Positions 20,392-31,056 of a stretch of 64,000 nucleotides of DNA are shown here, one piece after another (the first letter of the stretch is position 1; each line of letters begins with the position of its first letter). The DNA is from Leishmania infantum JPCM5 (Eukaryota > Euglenozoa > Kinetoplastea > Trypanosomatida > Trypanosomatidae): NCBI RefSeq assembly GCF_000002875.2, contig NC_009413.2, positions 811,823 through 875,822 on the forward strand, read 5' to 3'. Both the position numbers and the translations under genes were made by a program. The notes beneath the pieces were generated by a model that worked only from the letters and a program-made list of their open reading frames with translations, was not told the DNA's origin and did no database searches.

Positions 20392-22056
20392 TCACAGCAT
20401 GCTTCTCTGCGGTGAACCAGCGCCTGTGCTACCGCCGGTTCGCTCTCTCTGCCACTGGTCGATCATCGCACGCATCTCGGGGCGCGCTACGAGGCGCATC
20501 AAATACTGCTTGGCTTGCATGGCAGTCATCGCATACGAACACAGATATCTGTCCTTGATCTGAATAACGTTGAGCGCTTTGTGATCCATGAGCGACAGCG
20601 GCCACTGCTTCCGCTGCGCCGCGTCCATGCTCCACCACATCCGCGCAACAAGAAGACTCCTAGAGTCCAGATACTTGGTTGGGATGCAGTCACGACGGCG
20701 CGGCTCGGTGTAGTAGAGTCGCCGCATGAGCCCCAGATACGCCTCCTTCACTCCGGCATCCTGGTTCTCTGGGTCCTCGAGTGCGCGGGTGGTGTTGTAG
20801 AACTCCATGAACTGGAGCAGATGCGAGGGCCACCGCAGCACCACCTCCTCGTCGCCTGGCTCGTCACTTTTCTGAAAGTGGCTGCGCAGGCTGTGAATAG
20901 AGTGCACCTGCTGCGTGTGCTCGAGCATCTCGCGAATCATCGGCTCCACCTTACCCACATACTGCTGCAGCTCCGGAACGCCCATGCCCACCCCGCCAAA
21001 CAGATAACCGCGCAGGTACTCTTGCGGACGGAAGGACGGGATTCTCCAACGAGCCGGCGCACTGGCGACGGCAACTCCGGGGCCGCTATTGTTGCTATTA
21101 CTGGCAGGCACAGAGGGTGGGGTTGGTGATCGAGCCGCAAGCGTTGCGGCTGCAGTGGTGCCCGTCGATGCAGCCGTGGTAACCGGGGCTGCCACTAGAC
21201 CGGCGTACCCACTCGGGTTTGTGGAGGATGTCGACGACAGGGGGACTTTGCTGGGCATGCGGGACGCCCTGCTACCGCTCCCGCTCCTCGGTGACTGCCT
21301 CTCGTCTTCGTCTTCGGCGGCGGCCGGGTTGGACGGTGCGAGAAAGAGGGTACCGCTGGGCAACACGACCTGCTGAGTTGGTATCATTATCACATAGCCG
21401 CACTGCGGCTTCAGTGTGTTGATCGGGTTGGGAGCCCGCAAGTAGGTGATAAGGTGCTCATCCATGCTACTGGAGGCGTCAAGCGTCTTTTCAATGAAGA
21501 CCCGCGCACCGGGCGATTCGAAGGTGACGGCTAGCGTGCCCTCCTCCACCGCGCGGCAGCCAGCGATGACGGCGCCGAGGCTGTGCCCAGTGTAGGAGAC
21601 GAACCACGACCCACTGCAGACTCTATCCATCACCTCCAGCTTGTGCCGCACCGCCTTGGAAAACTGCGCCGCCAAGAAGAACTGAATAGTGGGCTGCTCA
21701 AAGTACATCCAGATGCCGGCGCGGAGTCCGAGAACCTCCGAGGTTCCACGCTCCGATATGATGCAGTGGCGCGAGCCGCGGTGCACGTACGCGACGGCGA
21801 AGTACCCCTCCTTGTCAAGGTGCAGACTCGAGCACTGGAGCAAAACCTCCCAGCCCTCAGGCAGGGGCACCTGCATCGCCGTCTCTGGCGCTGCAGCGCA
21901 GTAGACATGCGCCGCCAGCGTTGCGTACACGCCATGGAGTGTGAGCTGGAGGAGACTGACCTCGTGCGGCTCCAGCCTCGGGCGGCTGGCAATCACATCG
22001 AGCGAGAGGGGCTTGCCATCATCGCCGCGAGCGTGCTTGGAAGAAAAGAGACCCAT
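20392..22056 (-). CDS. class 3 lipase-like alpha/beta hydrolase with N-myristoylation signal
   Basis: The product is 554 aa from the ATG at 22056. The N-terminus MGLFSSKHARG fits an N-myristoylation signal (Gly2, Ser6, Lys7), suggesting membrane attachment. The lipase nucleophile elbow is G157-H-S-L-G161 with Ser159 as nucleophile, and 'CIISERGTSEVLGLRAGIWM' matches the class 3 strand carrying the oxyanion-hole RGT. The segment 'EEGTLAVTFESPGARVF' after the elbow also fits ('tF..PrvG'). The catalytic Asp and His were not placed with confidence. Residues about 235-340 are a Ser/Pro/Ala-rich disordered insert, and the C-terminal 210 residues are family-unknown. The likely role is hydrolysis of acylglycerols or phospholipids at a membrane; the substrate is unknown. 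Confidence 0.9.
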   Translation of the reverse strand: MGLFSSKHARGDDGKPLSLDVIASRPRLEPHEVSLLQLTLHGVYATLAAHVYCAAAPETAMQVPLPEGWEVLLQCSSLHLDKEGYFAVAYVHRGSRHCIISERGTSEVLGLRAGIWMYFEQPTIQFFLAAQFSKAVRHKLEVMDRVCSGSWFVSYTGHSLGAVIAGCRAVEEGTLAVTFESPGARVFIEKTLDASSSMDEHLITYLRAPNPINTLKPQCGYVIMIPTQQVVLPSGTLFLAPSNPAAAEDEDERQSPRSGSGSRASRMPSKVPLSSTSSTNPSGYAGLVAAPVTTAASTGTTAAATLAARSPTPPSVPASNSNNSGPGVAVASAPARWRIPSFRPQEYLRGYLFGGVGMGVPELQQYVGKVEPMIREMLEHTQQVHSIHSLRSHFQKSDEPGDEEVVLRWPSHLLQFMEFYNTTRALEDPENQDAGVKEAYLGLMRRLYYTEPRRRDCIPTKYLDSRSLLVARMWWSMDAAQRKQWPLSLMDHKALNVIQIKDRYLCSYAMTAMQAKQYLMRLVARPEMRAMIDQWQRERTGGSTGAGSPQRSML

Positions 22057-24271
22057 GCGAAGTCGATCGATAATGCGGTATATATAAGTTGTCTGTGTAC
22101 ATGCGACTGTGATGTGTCTGCTCAGGTGATGCTCTGCACCGCACGTATGCAGCTGATGTGCATCTTACGCGTTACAGAAGGTGCAGGAAAAAAAAGTAAA
22201 GTGGCGCTGAGGGGAGGTCGACGGATACGAAGGAAAAGCGTGCTGCACACCGTACATCACGGAGGCACGGGCACCCGATCACTTCGATCCGTGTCAGTGA
22301 ACTCAGCTCCACCTCCTCCGCCCGATAAGACAAAACAGGGAGCTGTTAGGAGGAGGAGGAGGAGGGGAGGGGTTGCAGTCGCTGTATTACGACGTGATGT
22401 TACTTCTCATTCTTTTCATGCCAGTATCCAGAGTTTCTGTCACATCCAGTTCGTTCTTTCGCGGGCTTTTGACCGCGGCCATTCTCGGCCCCACACCACG
22501 AGGTTAGTATGCTCAACACAAACTCCCTAGCCTGCCATATAGGCCCCATCGCGTGGTGCGACACAGCCGTGGACACACGCGTTGCAGCAATGTGCCGACT
22601 CCAGCCATCTGAGCACGGCCCCTGCCTCAAGCTCTGCCCACCACTGCTCAGCAGGTCGCCACACAGCCGGCTCCCATCATGCCGGTCGCCACCCCTGGTG
22701 CATCCCTCGGGGTGGCACTCAGACTATACACACCAGGAGGCAGTGTGAGGGCCCGGGTGGGATACGCTCGAGTCGTGCTGACTCTCTGCCCGTTACATGG
22801 ACGGCAGAAGCGTGTGCACGGCCGCAGGCCTCTCCGACGCAGTGCCATATACGACCTGGCCTCCCTCCACCCCGCAACGTAGCAGGTGCTTGACCCTGTC
22901 CGTCACCAGAGGTGGCTCGGCATCGGCCGGGGATAGGGGGGTGGGAGGAGGTGGACTGCCTGGCACCCCTGAAGAGTGGGGGCGCCGGACCCTGAGATGC
23001 CACGCACGGAGAGGTGTGTGCCCTCCCGTGATCGAGTGTCACGAGTAGCACACGAGGAAAAGAAGAAGCACGAAGGAAACACCACACACAGATGAGGGAG
23101 AACGAGAACGGAGAAGGAGCTGCTGTTGCATTTCGCGGGAGGGCTTCTGCGCTGCCGTGTGTTCGGGAGCACACAGGAAAGGGAACTTGAGACACATATA
23201 GTACACAAGGCTGCCAGCGCACGCAGGTCAGCACGAACACGCACATCTGCATACTTACACATGCAGGACACCGTACAGATAACACTCAGTAAGAAGCGCA
23301 TTACGAAAGGAAGGGAGCAACAGCAAGACGAAACTCTCCTGCACGCTGCGCACGGCCGACACGGCGACAGAACGGCGACCGCAGCCGCGAAAAAACACAC
23401 ACACACACACACACGCATACACACAGGATTGGAGAAATAGTTCGGAGATCAAGGGCGGTGGAGGGTAAGGTGTGCGTGTGTGAGGAGGCGGAAAGCATGA
23501 TGCTGCGGTTGATGTTGGAGGCACGGGGCATGCGCAGACGGAAGAGTACACACCGTCATCGTTCCATCATACGCGCACGCATAAGGGGACGGACACAGAC
23601 GCACACCTCGACAGACCAAAAGCAGCCGTGCCAGAGAAACGAAGCTCAAAAAAAAAGAGTAAAACACTAAAAGGCTGAATGGCACACGTGTTCGCGTTTT
23701 GCATGAGCAGAGACAGATCTCTTCCAACGCCACGTTCCATACACACACGCATAAAGACAGCAGAAACGGCAAGAGAAGCCGCGTGGCGCTCTCCGCTGAA
23801 AGCTAATGCTGCACTGCGTTATTGTTGTTCGCTCATTTTATCGTTGCGTGCATCGCGTGCACCGACCACGTGCCCCCTTGGCCATCTCGCTTCCTTTGCT
23901 GTTTTTCTCCTTCCTGCCCAACTTCTTATAAAACTGCCGCTCAGTGGTGCTGATACCCCTCCGGCACACGCCCAGATGCACGCGACATCCCGCATACATA
24001 TCAACGCATGTGCTATGTATTTAGTTTTCTCACTTCGAGGATGGTTAGGTGGGTTTTAGGAGTGGTGAGGTTTCATTAGTGGCGGTTAAGAGGCAGGGGT
24101 GGGAGGAGGTGCGGGACAGAGAGGGCCAACGTGCCAGGCTCACAACCTTCCGCCATCCTCTTTTCTCATTCTTCGTCCGCGCACTGCTCACAACCCCGCT
24201 TTTCATTTGGCTTGAACAGTTTTCTTTGCTTTTGTTGGCGTGCTGTTGATGCGGCCCTGCTGCTATCCACG
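22057..24271. other. intergenic, about 2.2 kb, contains a SIDER2 copy
   Basis: This is the 3' flank of the small zinc-finger gene in transcription order. It contains SIDER2 copy 1 and a (CA)n run near 23395-23425. No protein gene is supported. Confidence 0.55.
22494..23060 (-). mobile_element. SIDER2-like retroposon, copy 1
   Basis: About 565 bp shared almost identically with the copies at 25202-25733 (inverted) and 45489-46011 (same orientation). The orientation is set by a signature on the minus strand, 'gagccacctctggtgacgga' followed by 'cagggtcaagcac', which resembles the 5' signature of trypanosomatid ingi/L1Tc retroposons as I recall it. It lies in sense orientation in the presumed 3' UTR of the zinc-finger gene, a position where SIDER2 elements are known to destabilise mRNA. 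It has no coding capacity. Confidence 0.88.
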
Positions 24272-24598
24272 TCACTCCTTCTTCTTGCTCTTGTCCTTCT
24301 TCAGACTGCCGTGCACCGCAACCCCCCTCGTCGTCCCGCCGTACTTCTCATGCAGATCCTCGAAGTCGTTCTCGTTGAAGGTCTCGTTCGGGTGCCTTGA
24401 CTCGAAGTGAATGCGCATGGACTTGAGGTCGGGGGCTTGTGCCATGCACACCTTGCAGATGAACTTCGAGTGACCAGCCACACCGCCCTTGCGATCCGCC
24501 AGACCAGCCGAGCCACCACCCATGTTTGTGGTGGCTAGGTGGTTCTTGCGCGCCGTCTCACCGGCCGTGTGCTTCGTTGGCTTCGCCTTGCCTCCCAT
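24272..24598 (-). CDS. small C2H2 zinc-finger protein (At2g23090/ZNF706-like)
   Basis: The product is 108 aa from the ATG at 24598 (MGGKAKPTKHTAGETARKNH). One zinc finger is formed by Cys48, Cys51, His64 and His69 (FICKVCMAQAPDLKSMRIHF). The Lys/Gly/Ala-rich N-terminus resembles the SERF/4F5-like lead of small plant and animal zinc-finger proteins with a 'CKVCM' finger. The tail after the finger, 'NETFNENDFEDLHEKYGGTT', is acidic, and the protein ends in a basic KKDKSKKKE cluster. The function is unknown; nucleic-acid or ribosome association is plausible. The gene is sandwiched between two inverted SIDER2 copies. Composition and length indicate a real gene. Confidence 0.9.
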   Translation of the reverse strand: MGGKAKPTKHTAGETARKNHLATTNMGGGSAGLADRKGGVAGHSKFICKVCMAQAPDLKSMRIHFESRHPNETFNENDFEDLHEKYGGTTRGVAVHGSLKKDKSKKKE

Positions 24599-26010
24599 TG
24601 TGCCCCACCAACAACAAAGGATGCGGTGTCTATGTGTTACACGTGTGTGCGCGCGTATGTGTGATGGACACCAAAGGGAAAGCTACAGCCAGGGCCCAGA
24701 GTGCTTCCGTGGCAGGACACAGACGCACAGACACAGGGACACTCGTTGCTTCACCACTAACTGCCAGAATGCTGTGTACTCGCTTGGTGTCCCGCTGCAC
24801 GTAGCGTGGAGGTGTCCATGAGGTCATGCAAGCACGTGTTCCATGCCAGGTGCATGCGCACAAGAGAGAGAGAGGGAGGGGGTGGCGAAGAAGAGCCGCA
24901 AGAGTACGCGTATGTGAAAGAGAGAAGAAGGGCGCCGACTCGAACGGCCGGAGGCGCAAGAGGCACCGATGAAGTGCACGTCGACTCTCATTGAGAGGTG
25001 GCAATACCCATCAAAGGACAGCAGGTTTTTCTACGACCAGCAGTCGATAGTGGGAAGACATTGGCAAGGTGAGAGCAGGAGCATGAGAGGGAGTCCACCC
25101 GACCTGAAGTGAGTGGTTCTGTTCCTTGTCCTTCCCGTTGTGCGCTCCTCCAGCACTCTGTGTCCCTTGCCTTTCTTCACTCTCCAATTATCCAAACGTT
25201 TCTTTTCCTCGCGTGCTACTCGTGACACTCGATCACGGGAGGGCACACACCTCTCCGTGCGTGGCATCTCAGGGTCCGGCGCCCCCACTCTTCAGGGGTG
25301 CCAGGCAGTCCACCTCCTCCCACCCCCCTATCCCCGGCCGATGCCGAGCCACCTCTGGTGACGGACAGGGTCAAGCACCTGCTACGTTGCGGGGTGGAGG
25401 GAGGCCAGGTCGTATATGGCACTGCGTCGGAGAGGCCTGCGGCCGTGCACACGCTTCTGCCGTCCATGTAACGGGCAGAGAGTCAGCACGACTCGAGCGT
25501 ATCCCACCCGGGCCCTCACACTGCCTCCTGGTGTGTATAGTCTGAGTGCCACCTCGAGGGATGCACCAGGGGTGGCGACCGGCATGATGGGAGCCGGCTG
25601 TGTGGCGACCTGCTGAGCAGTGGTGGGCAGAGCTTGAGGCAGGGGCCGTGCTCAGATGGCTGGAGTCGGCACATTGCTGCAACGCGTGTGTCAACGGCTG
25701 TGTCGCACCACGCGATGGGGCCTATATGGCAGGGCGGGGTGGTTGGTGGTGGTGGAGTGGAGCGTAGCTCATGCTCTATGACAGGATGGATGTGCTCGAA
25801 AAAATCATTCCTGACCTGAGCTTACATCCACTCGCCGCCGCAGGGTGCGGACAAGGGCGTAGCAGGACAGATGGAGGACGTTAGGGAAAGACAGTGAAGT
25901 TGAGATCGGCCTTTCCCTCTCAAGAAACAGTCGGTGCGCCCTTTCGCCGCTTCTACACCCCGCACGTTTCTTCCGCACCTTCTCTGATGCCATCGCTCGT
26001 GTGCCATCTT
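24599..26010. other. intergenic, about 1.4 kb, contains inverted SIDER2 copy
   Basis: 3' flank of the 1069-aa gene, holding SIDER2 copy 2 in antisense orientation. The remainder is GA- and GT-rich. No gene was seen. Confidence 0.55.
25202..25733 (+). mobile_element. SIDER2-like retroposon, copy 2 (inverted)
   Basis: Reverse complement of copy 1, sharing about 530 bp with only a handful of substitutions by eye (for example cgcgtgc against cgtgtgc near its start, and 'tgtcaacgg' against 'tgtccacgg' near its end). It begins with the same 'cttttcctcg' border as copy 1 but diverges after 'ggcctatatggcagg'. It is antisense to the transcription unit. Confidence 0.88.
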
Positions 26011-29000
26011 CTAGAACCGCCGCACGGTCCCCACGTAGTTTGCCCACGACTCAAAATCCGCACCTTCTCGCGGGGGCCAGTGCACCACGGCTGCATCACC
26101 GTCACTGTACCTTTCCGTAATCTTCACTTCAGAACTGACGCGCCGAGACTTGCGCAGCAGCTCCGTCGCGGAGACCACGGCGGACGGTAGCAGATGCCGC
26201 CGTTTCGCAAAGCGGCTGAGCGCCGGTGTGACCGCCAAGAGCCCTGCGCTCGGTGTGCATTGGAGTCGACGCAGCGGAGAGCCGTGCCGCGTGTCACTTC
26301 CACTGCCTGCCTCCGTCGCTGCGGCACGGTGCCATAGGGACAGGGGGTACTGCTGGTAGAGCGTCGTCCATTTGCGACTGAGGCTGTGCCAGACCTCCGG
26401 GGAGAGGGGGAGAGATGACGCGGTGGCGGCGTGGGTGTGCGTCTGCTGCAACTCGCAGAGTTGCTCCACCTCTCGCGCAATATACACCACGTCCTCGCTC
26501 CGCGCGCTGCCGTGGAGCTGGATGGCCCACATGAGCGCCAGCACCACCCACCGCGCGCGATCTTGCGGAGTGACGTGCTCGCTGAAGGTGAGCAGGAGGG
26601 CGCGATAGTAGGACATGAAGGCAGGATGCTCACCTTCCTGCAGGATCAGGAGGAGCTGATAGATGACCCGAGAGGAGAACACCGAGGAGAGTGCCGTGGG
26701 CCGCTGTGTAGAGGACACCCGCGACTCACTCGATGGCACGCGACCGCCGCCGGTCTCCTCCAGCGACTCGTCCACACCCGTGCACATGGGCCAGCTTGAC
26801 GGTGCACCCTCGCGCGACTGCGCAGGTTCAACCATTCGCAGTGTGACTCTCCGCGACGGAGGCCGCGTGGTTGCGCGGACGCCGCCTTGTGTCTCACCGC
26901 TGACCTTCACGTCGACCCGTTCTCCATCCGACTTCTGTAACTCCTCCTCCCCATCCTCCACGATGTAGGGAGCCACGCAGTGCTCCCACTCGGTGCGCCA
27001 GTTGACGGAGCGGCGGGCGTGCAGGAGGCGCACAAAGAGCAACTCCTCCGGCGTCGGCGCGAGCAGCTCATTCATGCGTAAGGACTGCAGCACCATATCG
27101 AAGTTTGGCAGCCCGCAGCGGGCGTAGGCGCAGAGGCACTGAAAGATGTCAGCATGCCCAGGGGAGAGGGCGGGTGTCGTGCCGCCCAGACAGAGCTGCA
27201 GACACCACATCGCCAGTTCGGCGTCGAGCTCGTCACTGGCAAGCCGGGCTGCCTCGCGAGCAACGGGCAGCGTCGCCAGCGCACTAGAGAGGATTGGCAC
27301 GGTGGATTGACGCCGGCGAAGACGGGACAGCCAGCGAACGGCTCGTGGGCGCTGACTCGACTGTTGTAGGTACCGAAGGTACCAGGCGAGTAGTGTGTCG
27401 AGCTGCGGCAGCGACTGCGCAGAGGGGTTGTCCATGGGAGGCAGTGGAGCGGCAATGCGATGAGCAGCGGCGTCGAACCCATCATGCTGCCTGCCCTTGC
27501 TCGCACCTGCGGCGGCCACCTTTGAAGCACGTGCCCACTCTTCCAGACACGCATCAACGCACAGCGTAGCCCACTCCGCGATGTCGTGCTGGTGAGCCAC
27601 CACAGCGGTACGCAGCAGCGTCAGGAGGGCGGGAACAGTAAGCAGCACAGGAGCGGATACGCGCTGCTTTTCGGAAGACGTTGTTCTCACGGAAATGCGC
27701 CGGTGCTCCCCGTCCGCCTCGCCATCGACTTCGCTGTCGTGTTGTGGCAGTCCTTGGCGAGCCAAGAGAGTGTTCGCCACTGCTTCCTCTTCTGCGAGCC
27801 AGTAGCGGAAGATCTGGGCGTAGACGGAGGATTGGGCGGCAGCCCAGTCCCCGCCTGTGTCCGCGTAGCGGTAGCTTGCTCTCCGCAGGGACGTGCGGAG
27901 AAAGTCTGCTGCGTCGGCGTCGTCGATGCGGAGGTGCCGCAGCACCGTCAAAGCAAAGTCACGCCAGGCCTGCTCTCCAGACGCCTCCGCGGGCGCGATG
28001 GTCGGGGACATCCTCGTCGTCAGTGAGGCAGCGGCCGCCGCCGCAGCAGTTGCTGCATTGCGTGTCACTGCGGTGGAGCTGATGACTGGGTCTGCCGGAA
28101 TACCTTCATCAGCATCACAGCTCTCATGTGGCACCCCGCCGTCTGCAACGGCGGTGCGCACGCCGATATCTGTCGCTGTTGATGCCAGACAACCTCCCCA
28201 ACCGTGGCGGAGAAGAACACCCACGCACTGCGCATAAACATGCAGTGCTGTGAGCGAGATCAGGGATGCAGTAGCGCTCGCCTCTGCCGGCGACGCGTGT
28301 ACGTCGTGGGGGAGGCACAGACGCAGCGTCGTCAAGTCAGCCGCTTTACCGGCGGCGTCGATAATAAAGTCGGGAACCGAAGAAGGAGCCCTGACGGCAA
28401 CGGTGGGCAACAACGCCTCCGAGGATCTGAGGGCGTGTTCGTGGGAGAGAGATGACTCTAGCAGTGCGCCTGGCTCTCTGTTACGACCGCCGTCGCTGGC
28501 GCCGCGCGCAAGCAGTACCGTGTCCGCATAGAGTGCACAGCACCGACTATACAGGCCTACGGCGTACCCAAGACAGCACACCTTCGTCACGAGGCGGTGG
28601 CGTTGCTTTTCGTGGAGTGCACCCAGTCGCTGAGGGGCCTGCGAGAGGTGGTCCAGCAGCACTCGAATATCTCGCACCGCCGCGGCATTCGCGTGGGGGC
28701 CGCGTCGAGTGGACACGTGATGGGGGCTGTGAGACACGGTGTCGAGGCCCTCCACGGCGGTCTCCACAGCTGCGGGCAGGGGAGATGCCGCAAGTCCCAT
28801 GCTCAGCGGCGCGGAGGAGAGGAGGAGAATGCGGTTGCAAAGGGACTCATGCTTCCGCAGAATGGCGTACACCTGCTCCACTGTCCACGCAGGCTGCGGA
28901 GCCGTCGCCGATGGCGAAGAGTCAGAGATGTGTGTGGCTTGGGCCGTGAAAGCGGTGGCATTGGTAGAGGCAGAGGCGTTGGCGTCTACAACGGCCACAG

Positions 29001-29220
29001 ACGTCGCCTCCGCAATGATGTCCGTCTGGCCTTGAGCGCCCGGAGGACTACTCCTGGCATGGGCGTATATCGCGCGTGACTCAGTCATCTGCGACGCTGC
29101 CGCAGCACCCGTTGCGGTGGCGACGAAGTATGCATGTGTAACCGCAATCTGACAACGTGAAAGATGAAGGCGATGAATGGGTCGAAGGCAGGCGGCATGA
29201 AATGACGGAGCGCGGCGCAT
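26011..29220 (-). CDS. large hypothetical protein (1069 aa), possible mitochondrial presequence
   Basis: The ATG at 29220 gives an N-terminus rich in Arg, His, Ala and Ser with no acidic residues (MRRAPSFHAACLRPIHRLHL), which fits a mitochondrial targeting peptide; the next ATG (MTESRAIYAHARS) is an alternative start. The protein is Ala/Leu/Arg-rich and largely helical, with recurring helical-pair-like stretches ('AAQSSVYAQIFRYWLAEEEA', 'LDTLLAWYLRYLQQSSQRPR', 'DIFQCLCAYARCGLPNFDMV') that could be degenerate PPR- or TPR-like repeats. I cannot assign a family. Long Ala-rich or Ser-rich inserts break the helices. Trypanosomatid mitochondrial RNA-processing and ribosomal proteins often look like this, but that is only a guess. 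Confidence 0.85.
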   Translation of the reverse strand: MRRAPSFHAACLRPIHRLHLSRCQIAVTHAYFVATATGAAAASQMTESRAIYAHARSSPPGAQGQTDIIAEATSVAVVDANASASTNATAFTAQATHISDSSPSATAPQPAWTVEQVYAILRKHESLCNRILLLSSAPLSMGLAASPLPAAVETAVEGLDTVSHSPHHVSTRRGPHANAAAVRDIRVLLDHLSQAPQRLGALHEKQRHRLVTKVCCLGYAVGLYSRCCALYADTVLLARGASDGGRNREPGALLESSLSHEHALRSSEALLPTVAVRAPSSVPDFIIDAAGKAADLTTLRLCLPHDVHASPAEASATASLISLTALHVYAQCVGVLLRHGWGGCLASTATDIGVRTAVADGGVPHESCDADEGIPADPVISSTAVTRNAATAAAAAAASLTTRMSPTIAPAEASGEQAWRDFALTVLRHLRIDDADAADFLRTSLRRASYRYADTGGDWAAAQSSVYAQIFRYWLAEEEAVANTLLARQGLPQHDSEVDGEADGEHRRISVRTTSSEKQRVSAPVLLTVPALLTLLRTAVVAHQHDIAEWATLCVDACLEEWARASKVAAAGASKGRQHDGFDAAAHRIAAPLPPMDNPSAQSLPQLDTLLAWYLRYLQQSSQRPRAVRWLSRLRRRQSTVPILSSALATLPVAREAARLASDELDAELAMWCLQLCLGGTTPALSPGHADIFQCLCAYARCGLPNFDMVLQSLRMNELLAPTPEELLFVRLLHARRSVNWRTEWEHCVAPYIVEDGEEELQKSDGERVDVKVSGETQGGVRATTRPPSRRVTLRMVEPAQSREGAPSSWPMCTGVDESLEETGGGRVPSSESRVSSTQRPTALSSVFSSRVIYQLLLILQEGEHPAFMSYYRALLLTFSEHVTPQDRARWVVLALMWAIQLHGSARSEDVVYIAREVEQLCELQQTHTHAATASSLPLSPEVWHSLSRKWTTLYQQYPLSLWHRAAATEAGSGSDTRHGSPLRRLQCTPSAGLLAVTPALSRFAKRRHLLPSAVVSATELLRKSRRVSSEVKITERYSDGDAAVVHWPPREGADFESWANYVGTVRRF

Positions 29221-31056
29221 GCCTTTTTTTTTTAGGCGCTTGCTTGGCTGCTATCGTTGGCCTGCGTGGATGACGTACCGGAGCCTTCTTCCTCCGTGGG
29301 CGTGTGCCCACCAGAGCCGCTCACGTGGTTCGGCGAGTGTTTCTGAATTGGGCGGGAGGCAGAGGACGGCAGCGGGGCTGGAAAGCGTGCAGATTCAGCA
29401 GCTGGCGGAGTGTGTAAGTGCGTCTGTGCTTGCGCATGCACGGAGGCGACAGGGCAAGCAAGAGTGTGCTCCGGCACCGTGCCTCGCCAGGGACGGAGAA
29501 ATATGGAGGCAAGACAAGGAGCACCTTGAAAGGACCACTCGCGCTACTACTGCTTTCCACAGTCGCCTCTGCCGCTTTCAGAGGCAAACGAAAGAAAACA
29601 AGCGACTTGCGGAAGCCTGAGAGGAGAGAGATCCGCGGCTTCTGTGCTCGTAGGCCCCCAAGGGTAGACTAGTATCGAGGAGAGAGCCAAGAAAGGCGAG
29701 GTGGGAGAGGACAGAGACAGAGTGGTGGTGATGGTGGTCAAACAGTCCGCGGCGCGTGGGAGGAGGCGTCTCCGCACAGCTACATGCGTCACGCCGCGCC
29801 TCGTTGCATGAGAAAAGTGCATCCAGGAAAGCAGAGCGCGGTGAGTGCAAAGACTCGGCAGTGCAAATACCCAACGGCTGTGCTGTTCCTATGTGTGCGT
29901 GTCTTCGTGCGTCCGCACCGTACTGTGCTGATCTCCTTTGTTGACCCACGCAGACTTCTGCCTTAGACGCCTTCTTCTTTTTGTCGTTGCTCCTTTCCTT
30001 GTGTCTCACGTCACCTTATCGTTTGCCGTTGCCGGTGTGTTCGTGGCCATGGCAGTCCCTCGCGGTGGAGACGTATCCGCAAAGCCAATGTGTTCCCGGC
30101 ACACTCGTGCGCGAGGGGAGTTGGAGCAGCACGTACGCACGCACCACCCTCACCGCACATGTCGTGCCTCTGTGTACAGCACGGACCCACCTTGACACGC
30201 GCTTACAGACGAGCGTGCTTGGAAGAAGAGACGCACACTCGACAAGAGCACAGAAGGGGCGGTGGCTGATGCCACTGCGGCCACACACAAACGCAAAACG
30301 CCAGTGCGAGCAGGGGGACGAGACGCGGCAGAAAAAGAAAAAAAACAAAGCGTGCTGAACGCCGGTGGATGCGTGCACGATAGTGGGCAAGGTGCGTCGA
30401 GAGGAGCTCAGATGGCATTCGCGGTGACCTTGTTTGCGTTCGACCACTCTTCCACACGTGCAAGGGTAAAAAGAAAAAAAAAGAAGAGGAGGAGGACTGA
30501 ACGAGGGCGTACGGGATTGCCCACAGCAGAACATGATTCATCGTGTGACGGCGTGCGCGTGTTCGAGGTTCCCGCTCTATGAAGCAGCGCATATCAAGCA
30601 AGCCTTTCCTGTTTTTTGTTGTTGGGTGGATGAGGCGGAGGGGGAGGGGGAGGAGAAGGTAGAGAGGGAGAGATGGCAACGCACGAAATATGTGTTGACA
30701 CCATCTATAAGCAGTGGTGGTCACGGTTGTGAAAGACGCCGCGATTCGTCGGTAAGGGAAAAGATGGGAAAGAAGGCAGAGAGGCCCAACGATGAATGCC
30801 TAATCCTACTACTGCTACTGCTACTGCTACTAGTCGAAAAAGCAAGGATGCAGGCAAGACAGAACGCCAGTGAAACAAAAGGAACCATATGATGATGGGG
30901 GGGGGGGGAGGCAAACATACGCACAGACACACAGGCAGACAGACAAATCCGAAAAAAGGCAAAAAAAAGGTTTTGGAGTGGGAGGGGGCTGTCGTGGCGG
31001 AGCGGACAGGCCACTTACACCGGCGCCGTTCTCCCAACCCCATAGACGGCGGCCAC
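29221..31056. other. intergenic, about 1.8 kb, no gene seen
   Basis: Spacer between the J-protein gene and the 1069-aa gene. It has a (CTACTG)n-type hexanucleotide stretch at about 30802-30833 and a poly-G run near 30897-30909. No coding region is supported on either strand. Confidence 0.55.
30802..30833. repeat. short (CTACTG)n-like tandem repeat
   Basis: About five units of ctactg with minor variation, in an untranslated spacer. Confidence 0.8.
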
